From positions 1 to 16,663 of the forward strand of contig LSSK01000765.1 in NCBI GenBank assembly GCA_001969505.1: a stretch of DNA of 16,663 bases. Direction: 5' to 3'. Below are positions 1 to 8,841 of the stretch, piece by piece; position 1 is the stretch's first letter; each line of letters starts with the position of its first letter. This stretch comes from Zancudomyces culisetae. Lineage: Eukaryota > Kickxellomycota > Harpellomycetes > Harpellales > Legeriomycetaceae. The notes beneath the pieces are model-generated. The model made no database searches and was not told the DNA's origin. It saw only the letters and a program-made list of their open reading frames with translations. The translations under genes were made by a program, and so were the position numbers.

Positions 1-5
1 TGAAT

Positions 6-461
6 ATGTCTATATTCTCACGCAATGGAGAAGCGCTAGCAAGAGAATCCACCGGATACGACACAACATTTTTTGCTGGAAATGTGGCTTTATTGTGTTT
101 TGTTGCACTAGGCGTAAACAACTTTCACCACCGAAGAGATTTATCATTTGCGTTACCAGTAGCGATATTCTTGCTAATGGTTGGCTTGGGAAATATTTAT
201 TCACAAACTGTGTTTTGGATTGCATCCTCAGGATTTATTGTGCTACTGTTTGGTATTTGCATCTCAGCATCATGGAATCTAGCCACATTGATATGTAGGG
301 TTCAAGCAGAAGACATTGGTTGCTATGAGCCTGATGAAATGATGATAAAGACAGGCTACCCAGGAAGCGAGCCCGGTGGGTTTGGCGAGCAATTTATAGG
401 ATTGATTGACGAATATAAAAAACAGAACTTATATAAAAGTCCTAGAGCTTGTATCTCCTAG
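6..461 (+). CDS. Small multi-pass membrane protein, possibly 5'-partial
   Basis: The frame encodes 151 residues from the first visible ATG (position 6) to a TAG at 459-461. It stays open to the window edge upstream of that ATG, so this may be only the last exon of a longer protein. Three hydrophobic segments are visible at about residues 22-38, 47-63 and 68-97, separated by short loops such as HHRRD and GNIYSQ. A hydrophilic tail of about 50 residues follows, with the acidic stretch CYEPDE, a Gly/Pro patch and a Lys-rich end. No signature motif of a known family is recognisable, so no function is assigned. It converges with the synthetase gene on the opposite strand, 398 bp away. Open length and membrane-like hydropathy favour a real gene; the true start is uncertain. 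Confidence 0.6.
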   Translation: MSIFSRNGEALARESTGYDTTFFAGNVALLCFVALGVNNFHHRRDLSFALPVAIFLLMVGLGNIYSQTVFWIASSGFIVLLFGICISASWNLATLICRVQAEDIGCYEPDEMMIKTGYPGSEPGGFGEQFIGLIDEYKKQNLYKSPRACIS

Positions 462-859
462 TATTTTTTATGAGCATTTTGCTATATGTATTATTACTTC
501 TTGTTTGCTTTAATTGTTTTAACAGATCAAAAAACGTGAAATCATGATACTTTTTCCTCATTTTTCAATGTTAGTTTTAGGTTTAGTTTTAGTTTTGTAC
601 AAACCAGATGCGTCCGAGGGGTAGCCAACGGCGGTCGTCATTCTCAGGCGCACATCGTTTGAAAACTATAATCCATTGCGATTACTTGTAACAAAACATT
701 ATATTGATATTTTTTAATAACGCTGTATGGAAAAATGGAAAGTAAATGGATTGTTAACTAACAGTATCGTGTCTGTAGTCGTAAAGATAATATATGAGCA
801 AGGAGCGGGCCACATATTTTCTTTCAATATCTAAATGCCCTCGTCTAAAAAACATCTTT
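462..859. other. Convergent 3' spacer with a GC-rich island
   Basis: This spacer lies between the stop codons of two convergent genes. Most of it is A+T-rich. The exception is a compact GC-rich block at about 604-660 flanked on its left by a hexameric repeat (573-596); both are listed separately. No coding frame with a credible start, and no tRNA A/B-box pair, was seen on either strand. Confidence 0.6.
573..660 (-). repeat. GC-rich block plus (AAAACT)n tail, possible retroposon 3' remnant
   Basis: Read on the minus strand, a GC-rich block (about 660 to 604) is followed directly by a four-unit hexamer tract at 596-573: AAAACT, AAAACT, AAACCT, AAAACT. A compositionally foreign block ending in a short simple-sequence tail is the usual look of a truncated SINE or non-LTR element 3' end. 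Short frames cross the block on the minus strand, but none has a start and extended length. No target-site duplication or internal polymerase III promoter was recognised, so the assignment is inference. It could instead be a conserved 3' UTR element of the synthetase gene, whose transcript would run through it. Confidence 0.3.
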
Positions 860-2702
860 TTAACCCTGTAAACCTTTGGTAAAATAGTCAGAAACCACTC
901 TACGCTGGATCTTTCCAGTAGCTGTCTTTGGAAAATGCTTAGTAATAAAAACACGTTTGGGAACCTTAAATTTCGCAAGGTATCTAGAAACATAATCCTG
1001 AATATCAGCCTCTGTTAAAACCTGGCCCTCCTTTAAAACCACAGCTGCATTCACTTCTTGTCCATACATCTCATCATCAACAGCAAAGCAAACTGCCTCT
1101 GAAACTTCAGGAATTTGTAGCAAAACAGCATCCACTTCTAGTGGCGATATCTTTTCACCACCTCTGTTGATCAGCTCTTTGATCCGTCCTGTCAAAAATA
1201 AGTACCCATCTGCATCAACGCGACCCTGATCTCCGGTACGAAACCATAGTCTTCCACAGTTTTGACTTGAGGTGTCATCAACCTCCTCAGCCATATCACT
1301 GCTGTATATTTTTGTAAAGCTAGAACGATTTGCTTCTGGGTTGTTTAGGTATCCAGAGGTAACATTTTCCCCACGAACGCAAACCTCTCCTAGCTCTACT
1401 CTTTGGCCTTTATCATTTAAAATAGCCAACTCGACTCCTTGGGGAATTCCTACACTACCTGGCTTGTGTGTTGCAGGAGGAAGTGGGTTCGAACACATCT
1501 GGTGTGATGCTTCGGTCATTGCATATGCTTCCAATACTGGCGCCTTGAATTTTTCTTCAAGATTTTTCAAAATATTTGGAGCTAGCGATGCGGAGCAGGA
1601 CCTGATAAACCTGATCACTGGAAGACTCTCAGGAACCGGTTGAAGAAGAAGAATCTGATGTATTGTGGGTACTAAATTTGTTTCATTAAAATCAACGTTA
1701 TATTGTGGTTAATAGGTATTTCATATAAAACCAATTGGCCAATACAAAAGTTAAAAATGACTAGATAAATTACCTGCAGAGTACCAATTGGATTTGGACA
1801 TTATATATTCATTCCAGAATTTAGATGCGGAAAACCTTGGTGGAACAACTACAGACCCACCAACATAAAGCGAGGATAACATTGCCCCGATGAGGCCATG
1901 AACATGAAATAGCGGCATTACTAGGAAGGTCCGATCACTTGGTGTAAGGTTGTACGTCTTGGAGATGTTATGCATAGACCTGACAAGGTTTTGATGTGAT
2001 AGTGGCACCGCTGTTTTATGTATTTGCGCAAATTAGTTATTGATACATTGTCTTTTCGATGTTATAATTTAATAACGTTTACGTGTCAAAAAAGAGAAAA
2101 AAATACTAAAACGATGTGGTTCTCTTACCCTTTGGTCTTCCTGTAGTTCCAGAAGTGTGTAAAAGCAATGCAGTGTCACCTGGCTGAACAGACTCAAACG
2201 ATATCTCACACGAGCTTGGGGTTTTGCTAGCAATAGCGTTTTCTCCATCTAGTGGGGCTAATACAATCCCTTTTGCCTCAGAATCCCACAAAATTGTCCA
2301 CACATCAACGTTTAGCTTTTTTGCCGCTTTAATTCCTTCATGCTCTTTGTGAGCACTGGCTTTATTTATCAGCAATACTTTACTCTGTGCATCCTCCAAG
2401 TAGAATTCTATCTCGGCTTGCTTCATGGCTGGATTGAGCGGTGCCGATATGCCTCGCATGAGCGCCACTCCCAGAAATGCTACAACACAGGGGAGATCAT
2501 TTTCCAACATATACGAAATGGTTGTTCCAGGCAAAAGTTCCGAGCCTAGAATGGCTCTAGATTGCGCAATAAAGCTCTTTGTCGCTACAGCCACCTGTTC
2601 AAAGCTCAGCTCTACATGTCCTTCAGTAGAGCTTGCTGTGGTTATGATCGCAGGGCTTGAGCCTTGGTTCTCAAATATTGCTGCAAGTGTCTTTGAATGC
2701 AT
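860..2702 (-). CDS. PCS60: Oxalyl-CoA synthetase-like adenylate-forming enzyme (Pcs60/AAE3 family)
   Basis: Three exons join cleanly: 2702-2129, 2010-1774 and 1671-860 (stop TAA 862-860), with introns of 118 and 102 bp and GTAAG/GTAAT donors. The product is 540 residues, close to yeast Pcs60 (543). ANL-superfamily motifs appear in order: P-loop TSGTTGRPK at 183-191 running across intron 1 into AVPLSH; MPLFHVHG at 223-230; AYAMTEASHQM at 319-329, characteristic of this family; RTGD at 415-418; GRIKELI from 432; and the C-terminal catalytic lysine K524 in PKTATGK. The family activates oxalate (and possibly medium-chain fatty acids) with ATP and CoA, feeding oxalate breakdown. Yeast Pcs60 is peroxisomal through a C-terminal SKL; this model ends GLQG, with no PTS1, and no obvious PTS2 is seen. 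Start: A at -3, first in-frame ATG giving the normal N-terminal length. Confidence 0.93.
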
Positions 2703-3480
2703 TCTCCGTCTTTTTTTCGTTTGTTACTTGATACTGCTTTTCTTGTAATTATACTCTTCCAGCGACTAATGCTTTGACCTTTTTTTTGTGAAAATACTAT
2801 GTGGTGTTTTGATAGACATATATTTTCGCTTGGTTTCCAATGTGTTTTTATTTATATTTTTGACTGGCCATAAGAGCCGTTTGCTTCTTAATAAACAATT
2901 TTGGATTAAAAGCCCATTGATTCGATGTTTCAAATTCTGGAAACCAATTTTTTTCACATTAAATGTACCATGTGTTTGAGGGTTTATCTTTGAAGGTGGC
3001 TCCGAAATCTTTATTTCTCAATTTAATTTGTTTGTGATTAGCAAGAATAATCTGGAATCGCATCTAGGTTGTAACATTTTCGAATTTTGACGCCATTTCA
3101 AAAAAATAACAAAAAAAAGTAAAAATTCACACCACTTCAACAAAGTTGCTGGAACATCCTTTCCTACCTTCAAGCTTATTGCTACGGTTAAAGATACATC
3201 TATAACAAAGATTAAGGAGTAGACATAAGAAGAATTACTGGGTTATTCTTTTCTTGTAGCTATATATCGATTGCAATCCAGAAAGTTTAACTCGCACCAA
3301 AAAGCGTCACCTGGAAAAGCAGGAAAATGGTCGTATTCACTTGCTCATAACCCTGCATTTAGTTTTGCTTTAACTCTGCCTTTATTTGCAAAATAACAAA
3401 TATAACGAGTGCAAAAGAAAAACATATACCATGTATATGATTAAACTGGTTCGAATATGGTAAAAGAGCAAAAAAAGGAC
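2703..3480. other. Spacer between two minus-strand genes
   Basis: This stretch contains the 5' flank of the synthetase gene and the 3' flank of cyclophilin. On the minus strand an AATAAA (plus-strand TTTATT at 3381-3386) lies about 95 bp past the cyclophilin stop and is the likely poly(A) signal. Open frames here are short and lysine/phenylalanine-rich, as expected from A/T runs. No tRNA- or snRNA-like sequence was recognised. Confidence 0.5.
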
Positions 3481-3981
3481 CTATTGTTTGATTTCCCCGG
3501 AATCACTAATGGTTACCTGCTCGCGAGGTCTACCAGATTCAGATCCAAGGTTTTCTATATCTTTTACGACATTCATTCCTTCTACAACGCGGCCAAAAAC
3601 GACATGTCTTCCGTCAAGCCATGGTGTCTTTACTGTGGTTATAAAGAACTGGGATCCATTTGTGTTTGGGCCTGCATTAGCCATCGACAAAAGCCCCTCG
3701 CCTGTGTGAGTCAGCTTGAAGTTTTCATCAGGAAACTTGCTTCCATATATTGACTTTCCGCCAGTTCCATTGTGATTTGTAAAGTCACCCCCTTGTATCA
3801 TGAACTGGGGGATAATTCTATGAAAACTGGATCCTTTGTACCCAAATCCCTTCTCGCCAGTACACAATGCACGGAAATTCTCTGCAGTCTTTGGGGCTAC
3901 ATCGGTACGCAGCTCCATTATTATCCTTCCCAGCTCCTTTCCCTTAGTTTTAACATCAAAGAATACACGAGGCAACGCCAT
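3481..3981 (-). CDS. CPR1: Cyclophilin A-type peptidyl-prolyl cis-trans isomerase
   Basis: This is an intronless 166-residue single-domain cyclophilin, the usual size of the cytosolic A type (yeast Cpr1 is 162). Against human CypA numbering there is no net shift through the active site: R55 (FHRIIPQF), F60, Q63, F113, W121 and H126 ([11 protein letters not shown]) are all present, so catalysis of prolyl isomerisation and cyclosporin A binding are expected. There is no signal peptide, transit peptide or ER-retention tail, indicating a cytosolic/nuclear protein. W121 is the cyclosporin-contact tryptophan. The ATG at 3981 has AAA before it and GCG after it, a good fungal initiation context. No other gene shares its strand closely enough to suggest co-regulation. 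Confidence 0.97.
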   Translation of the reverse strand: MALPRVFFDVKTKGKELGRIIMELRTDVAPKTAENFRALCTGEKGFGYKGSSFHRIIPQFMIQGGDFTNHNGTGGKSIYGSKFPDENFKLTHTGEGLLSMANAGPNTNGSQFFITTVKTPWLDGRHVVFGRVVEGMNVVKDIENLGSESGRPREQVTISDSGEIKQ

Positions 3982-5275
3982 TTTGGGTTTATTTGCTGAA
4001 TGCGGTTTTTGTTTCCTGGTTAGCTTGATTCCGTTTTGATTTAATCAACCTGGGAGGGTTTTTTATTTCATTGATTATATAGAAAAAAATTTTTTTGTTG
4101 TGGCGATTTCTGATGTTAGTTTAATGCAGATACAAAATCATACACCGCACACGCCACACATGGTCCAAGGAAAACATAAGGAAATTCACACCAAATTAAT
4201 ACTATACCGGTGAGTAACCCAGTTGATTTGGACTAGAACTAGAAGAGGCTCGAACAAAATGCCTAACCACATAATGCTAGTATTAAAGATGGATATCCCA
4301 GTATACACTAATTCTTCAACCAGCTGTGGAGTTCATGTTAATAAATTAGTCGGTTTTGAGGCACCGATTATTTTACGGGGATGACCTGTGCGTCATGTAT
4401 CATTTATACTGCCTGAACAGAAACTTAGAAAATGTTCTAACTGTACGTACAAACACAAAATAACACACACTGTAAATTCATCATAGTATTTTTTTCCTTT
4501 AGTTGGATTTACAAGAAATTGTATGTTTTCTCCAGCAAAGTATTGAGGGTTGATTTATCCCCGCCCTCAACAATTTCATACACAGTTTGAGCAATAAAAA
4601 CATAAAATTTGTAAAATTTCAATAGTTCACCCAATTTTAGCTGCTGCCGATTGTGGAGCTAGTATAAACATATTTTTTTGCTTGCAAAACTCTTCAAATC
4701 ATTATTCATCATGGGCGTGTGTATTTGAAAAAACTATATTTATCCATCACCGACCGAATATGCATTCCAAGCTTGCTCTATTCAAGTAACTTATTCCGAA
4801 CAGACTAGATCTTACGTAGAACATTATCTAGATCGATGTTGAGCCTCTATTTTTTGTAGAAAAAATAATCTGGAATCTAAATGAACTATTTGTTTAATGC
4901 TTTGAGAACATTGACGCACAAAAAGCACTCCAAAACTCTATGTAACCATTGTAAAAAGCGCTGTGTTATTATAAATAACAATAGTATAAAAGACATTTGA
5001 CAGCAAATTGTTTTCTCTTTCTTTTTCTTACATTTGATACTCAACTGATATAGTAACTTTGTAAATAATTGTATGTATTTGTAAATATATCTGTTTCTAT
5101 ATTCGATTACTATTGTAAAATAAGCTCTTGTTGCACTTTAGTTTTTGGCTAATCATATTTTAACTTGAACATATTTTGTAATATACAGTGATTGCGACAT
5201 ATTAAGCAAGAATAAACACAAAGTATAGATAGGAAAAGATACTGTAAAAAGGAAAAATAATCAGATAAAAACACA
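3982..5275. other. Long A+T-rich spacer upstream of the first protease, two weak small-gene candidates
   Basis: This 1.29 kb stretch separates the divergent cyclophilin and protease 1 genes and must hold both promoters. Two spliced micro-frames were found by eye: plus 4160-4209 joined to 4324-4384 (36 aa) and minus 4824-4816 joined to 4658-4509 (52 aa). Neither has a recognisable homologue and both could be chance; they are described as findings. The last 220 bp contain the TGTAAATA motifs listed separately and a purine-rich leader ending at the protease ATG. Confidence 0.5.
5060..5087 (+). promoter_or_regulatory. Paired TGTAAATA motifs upstream of protease 1
   Basis: Exact TGTAAATA occurs at 5060-5067 and 5080-5087, about 216 and 196 bp before the protease 1 ATG, with a near-match TGTATGTA between them at 5070-5077. 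GTAAATA fits the forkhead consensus RTAAAYA, and as RNA UGUAAAUA fits the Pumilio/Puf element. Three copies precede protease 2, suggesting shared control; which factor acts is unknown. Confidence 0.35.
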
Positions 5276-7531
5276 ATGGTCAAGCCATTAGCTTTGCTAG
5301 CGTATGGTTTATTTTTAAAACAGGCTAAAAGTCAGTTTTTTCCAAATTTCAACACAGGTGTCAATAGGAGGATTTCGGGTGATGAACGAATAATTAATGG
5401 TATGATCGCACTTCCAAATGAGTTCCCAAGTATAGTTGCGCTTTCTATAACCAGTGGTGTAACAAGCTTTACTTGCAGTGGCTCAATTCTCAACGCAAAC
5501 TTTATCTTGACTGCAGCACACTGCATGTATCCTGGACAAACTATAATCACACCAGCCCAAATCCGGGTTGGATATGGAAATTCGAACAGAGCGCAACAGA
5601 AGGTTGTCCAGGTAAAAAACATAACTGTAAACCCTGGGTATGACCCAAACGCAATAATTATATCGAATGATGTGGCCATACTTGAGCTTAGCGAGCCTAT
5701 AGTTCTGAGTCCTGGAACAGCTGAAACTATTTTATTCACAGCAAACACATTGCCTCCAGGTACTAGTGTGACAGGTGCTGGATGGGGTGCCATAACCCAA
5801 GCACCAAACGCAAACGCTGTAAATGAGTTAAGAAAAGTGGGGCTTGTTGTTGGAGACGTAGCCTTCTGCCAGAGAATTAGACCAGATTATTCATTGAATG
5901 GGCAAACTATATGTACAAATACAATGCCAGGAAATGTCGACACATGTTATGGTGATTCTGGTGGACCAATGTACTACAAGGAAAGCAGTGGTGTCTTAAC
6001 ACTAGCAGGTATACTGAGTTATGGAGATACACCTGACCATCCTCAAAGACCAGTGTGCGCTGATCCCAACGGAGCCGGGTTTTATGCAAAGCCAATAAGT
6101 TTTCTAGATTTTATATCGAGCGTAACAAAAATAAGTCAGGCTGCTTTGGTTTATTCCCCAAATGCCCCAAGTGCTTCAAATGCTCCAAATGTACCTGGAC
6201 CAATACCAATGCCAGCACCAACACCTCCGCTTGGGAATACAAGCTCAGCCGCCAATAGCATACCAATTCAGCAACTTACGATGCAGACTGCAAGCAGTCC
6301 ACCGATTCAGCAGCCCTCACTACTTCCTGAAAACAGCACACCGCCCCAACAACTTTCAACACCACCTGCAATAGCACCTATTGGAACTACACCGGCTAGT
6401 GTGGGTACGCTTTCAAGTGCAACAATAGGAACTGTAGTGTACGTATACCAGAGAGTAGATGTAACGATTCAAAGCTGTCCTCCTGTACAGCCTTCAAGCC
6501 AGCTTGCGGCTTCCTCTTCTCAGGTTGGTGTAGCGTCGGCAAATCCTACAACAAGTGATCTTGTCATTTCTGTTGCTCAGGTTAGCATTCCATCTGCAAA
6601 TTTTGCAACCAGCCAACCCGCTGCTTCTTTTCCGCAGACTAGTGCGCCATCAACAAGCCCTACAACAAATGAGACAGTTATCTCCTCTTCCCAGCCTGGT
6701 GTAGCATCGGCAAGTCCTACGACAAGTGGTCTTGTGGTTTCTGCTTCTCAAATTGGTATGCCATCGACAAGCCCCATAGCTGGTCAACAATCAGCAACAT
6801 CTTCAGAAATTGCAGGTGTCTTGCCGACTTCACAAAGCGCACAAACCTCTTCCACCTCAACAGCTACTGCGCTTGGAGTGGGAAATAGCAGCGTAACGAC
6901 ATCAGAAGCGCCTGTTGTTGAAACAGTAGCTGAAACAATAGCTGAAACAATATCTAGCCAGGTTACAAGCAGTACAGCAAATAGCTCTTCCACATCGGAA
7001 GCGCCAGTTGTTGAAACAGTAGCCGAAACAGTAGCTGAAACGATATCCAATGTTGAAACACAAAATCCTAGTACTGCAGCAAAGCGTTTAGGTACAGATA
7101 TACCTCATGTCGTTGAACTCTTTAGGGATTCAACTATATTTAATCGTGATAGGGATGTTGAGACAACAGTACTCGGTAATCCACATGAATCCCAAGTAAG
7201 TCTAACTATATTATATAGCAGGATTGGATTTAAGCCCAACAAAGCCAGAATGAATGCCAAACCTATTTCAACTCGAACAACAGAATCTTCCACACCTGCT
7301 CCTTTACCTTTACCTGTGCCTGTACCTATATTTACAGCTGTGCCCACAGCGACACCCACACCAACCGAGGGTACTGGGTACACTGTGACGCAGGCAACTA
7401 TGCTTTCCAAATACACAATTGATTTTAGAATTAGCAGCATTGAAAAACCACACCAAACTGAAGCTCCTGATCCGGGAAGACCCTTCCAAACACATAGCGC
7501 ACTCTTAGGAAAACTTTTAAACATGGTTTAG
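5276..7531 (+). CDS. Secreted trypsin-like serine protease 1 with long low-complexity tail
   Basis: This is an intronless 751-residue frame; an in-frame TAA just upstream fixes the ATG. Residues 1-19 form a short signal peptide, 20-38 a pro-region, and cleavage at R38 would expose IING. The S1 domain (39 to about 285) has the complete triad: H82 (TAAHC), D132 (NDVAIL) and S228 (GDSGGP). D222 occupies position 189 of chymotrypsin numbering, S248 position 214, G250 and G268 positions 216 and 226, predicting trypsin specificity for Arg/Lys. Disulphides C67-C83, C198-C213 and C224-C261 are preserved. The loop between positions 216 and 220 is about eight residues longer than in bovine trypsin. Residues 286-602 are Ser/Thr/Pro/Ala-rich with tandem repeats and a single basic residue (R393). 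K603-R604 then precedes a more ordinary 147-residue C-terminal segment. There is no transmembrane or GPI signal. It is the paralogue of the downstream protease; role in host or prey protein digestion is inference. Confidence 0.93.
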   Translation: MVKPLALLAYGLFLKQAKSQFFPNFNTGVNRRISGDERIINGMIALPNEFPSIVALSITSGVTSFTCSGSILNANFILTAAHCMYPGQTIITPAQIRVGYGNSNRAQQKVVQVKNITVNPGYDPNAIIISNDVAILELSEPIVLSPGTAETILFTANTLPPGTSVTGAGWGAITQAPNANAVNELRKVGLVVGDVAFCQRIRPDYSLNGQTICTNTMPGNVDTCYGDSGGPMYYKESSGVLTLAGILSYGDTPDHPQRPVCADPNGAGFYAKPISFLDFISSVTKISQAALVYSPNAPSASNAPNVPGPIPMPAPTPPLGNTSSAANSIPIQQLTMQTASSPPIQQPSLLPENSTPPQQLSTPPAIAPIGTTPASVGTLSSATIGTVVYVYQRVDVTIQSCPPVQPSSQLAASSSQVGVASANPTTSDLVISVAQVSIPSANFATSQPAASFPQTSAPSTSPTTNETVISSSQPGVASASPTTSGLVVSASQIGMPSTSPIAGQQSATSSEIAGVLPTSQSAQTSSTSTATALGVGNSSVTTSEAPVVETVAETIAETISSQVTSSTANSSSTSEAPVVETVAETVAETISNVETQNPSTAAKRLGTDIPHVVELFRDSTIFNRDRDVETTVLGNPHESQVSLTILYSRIGFKPNKARMNAKPISTRTTESSTPAPLPLPVPVPIFTAVPTATPTPTEGTGYTVTQATMLSKYTIDFRISSIEKPHQTEAPDPGRPFQTHSALLGKLLNMV
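6515..6799 (+). repeat. Five tandem 57-bp (19-residue) repeats in the protease 1 tail
   Basis: Residues 414-508 divide exactly into five 19-residue units with no gaps. They share the pattern x-x-Q-x-x-x-x-S-x-x-P-T-T-S-x-x-x-x-S; for example unit 1 begins SSQVGVASANPTTS and unit 4 begins SSQPGVASASPTTS. The units are diverged at DNA level, especially units 2 and 5. They are Ser/Thr/Ala-rich, carry no Lys or Arg, and are likely O-glycosylated. Confidence 0.85.
6902..7048 (+). repeat. Duplicated acidic motif with 93-bp spacing in the protease 1 tail
   Basis: SEAPVVETVAETIAETIS (residues 543-560, bases 6902-6955) recurs as SEAPVVETVAETVAETIS (574-591, bases 6995-7048). The two copies are 31 residues apart, separated by a Ser/Thr-rich linker. 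The DNA copies differ mostly at silent sites. This acidic block contrasts with the neutral repeats before it and ends 11 residues before the Lys-Arg site. Confidence 0.85.
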
Positions 7532-7737
7532 TGCCACATTTGTTGTAGTTAGGTGCCATAGGTTTACTTTGCTTTTTTTTTGTTTTTTTTTTTTGCACTA
7601 CCATAACAGCATCAAGTTAGTTTATTGTTCATACTAGTATTTTTGAACTGTTGGTATTTATGGACTGATGGTATTTATGGGCTTGTTGAGTTTTGTTTAG
7701 TCACAACTCCATCTTTAAACTAACTGATTACAGTGCT

Positions 7738-7743
7738 AATAAA
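7738..7743 (+). terminator. Candidate poly(A) signal of protease 1
   Basis: AATAAA lies 207 bp past the protease 1 stop and follows T-rich sequence. It is the first canonical hexamer after the stop on this strand. In an A+T-rich spacer such a hexamer can occur by chance, so the call is tentative. Confidence 0.4.
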
Positions 7744-8711
7744 ATATAGTTTGTATAGGTATTTTCATGATGGTCTTGTAAATCTACCCTTCATACCCAG
7801 AATAAAAGAAAATATGTGAACAAACATTTCTTGTGAATACATCATCAATCTAATACGTTTGCGGACTTGCCTTGTAAAACCATTTTATTTATGAGTAATT
7901 TTGTGAACACTGGAAAAAAATAACTTTGGTTTCGACAAAAGACATGTACTTAAAAACGCCCAAAATAAATACCAATATTGTAAAGATTGGACAAGTAGTT
8001 AACGTTTGTAAGTTTTTTTTTGTTGTGCTATAGTTTTACTGCTTCGTCTATTCCAAGATTATATATTCACAACTCGATAGAACACCAAGTAAAAGTAATA
8101 AAATTAGCTTCTCCATCTAAAGTCGTTCAAAATAAAAAATAGAAAAGCTAAACCCTATTACCAACTAGATAACACAAGGGACGGGTAAAATTATACAATG
8201 AGGGGGAGTGTTTCAATGGCCATATATCGTATTGCAGATATGAAGAGAGTCTGGAATAACACCCCCTAATATAGTTTATGTTCATCCCAGTCAAGGTCTA
8301 GGCAGAAATCCTACACACAGGCAAGCCATCTCCAATTTCTTCCCCATTCCTCTTCATTCAACAGCCCCATTTTTTTTATTACCCATATGAGTTTTTACCA
8401 CTAACAGAGATAAAATAAAAAAAGTAAAATGACAACTACAACCAAATATATTCGGGGGTTGTTAAAACGATCAAATTTTTGACATCGAAACATGCGACAT
8501 AAATATTTAAAATATTGACTTGGTTCTAGTTTGACACCACTACAGTTCATCGATATAAAATGGCGTTTATCCAAAATACTCTCAAGGTGGATTCGTCTAT
8601 TCAACCCCGAGTAGCCCTGCAAGTATTTTTTTTTCCTATTTCCTATTTTCCTTTTCTTTTCTGTTTTACATATAAAGAGCAAATACGCCGGAACTAAGGA
8701 TTAAACATAAT

Positions 8712-8841
8712 TGTAAATATTTGTTATCAGAACTATTAATATCATTCTAATATAGTATTTAATATAACTGCTAATATATTTGAGATAATTGATGATATAT
8801 TGCGGTTTAAACATCGATTTGTAAATATCACTTTGTAAATA
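8712..8841 (+). promoter_or_regulatory. Three TGTAAATA motifs upstream of protease 2
   Basis: Exact copies lie at 8712-8719, 8820-8827 and 8834-8841, at -357, -249 and -235 relative to the protease 2 ATG. The proximal pair is 14 bp apart and sits at a distance from the gene similar to the pair upstream of protease 1. I noticed no further exact copies on the plus strand outside the two protease upstream regions, so the motif is a candidate shared regulatory element. Confidence 0.35.

Noticed and set aside
1485-1500. GGGTTCGAAC, tRNA T-loop-like string
   Set aside because: It lies inside the coding exon of the oxalyl-CoA synthetase-like gene and has no flanking tRNA structure.
3440-3465. B-box-like GGTTCGAAT, possible tRNA
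   Set aside because: No A box, anticodon stem or cloverleaf could be built around it on either strand.
5332-5793. 153-codon minus-strand frame opposite the protease 1 catalytic domain
   Set aside because: It is a shadow of the S1 domain, which shows all catalytic motifs on the plus strand.
8560-8697. 45-codon plus-strand frame with a good initiation context
   Set aside because: Its second half is translated T-rich sequence (Phe/Pro/Tyr), and no downstream exon could be joined before the protease 2 promoter.
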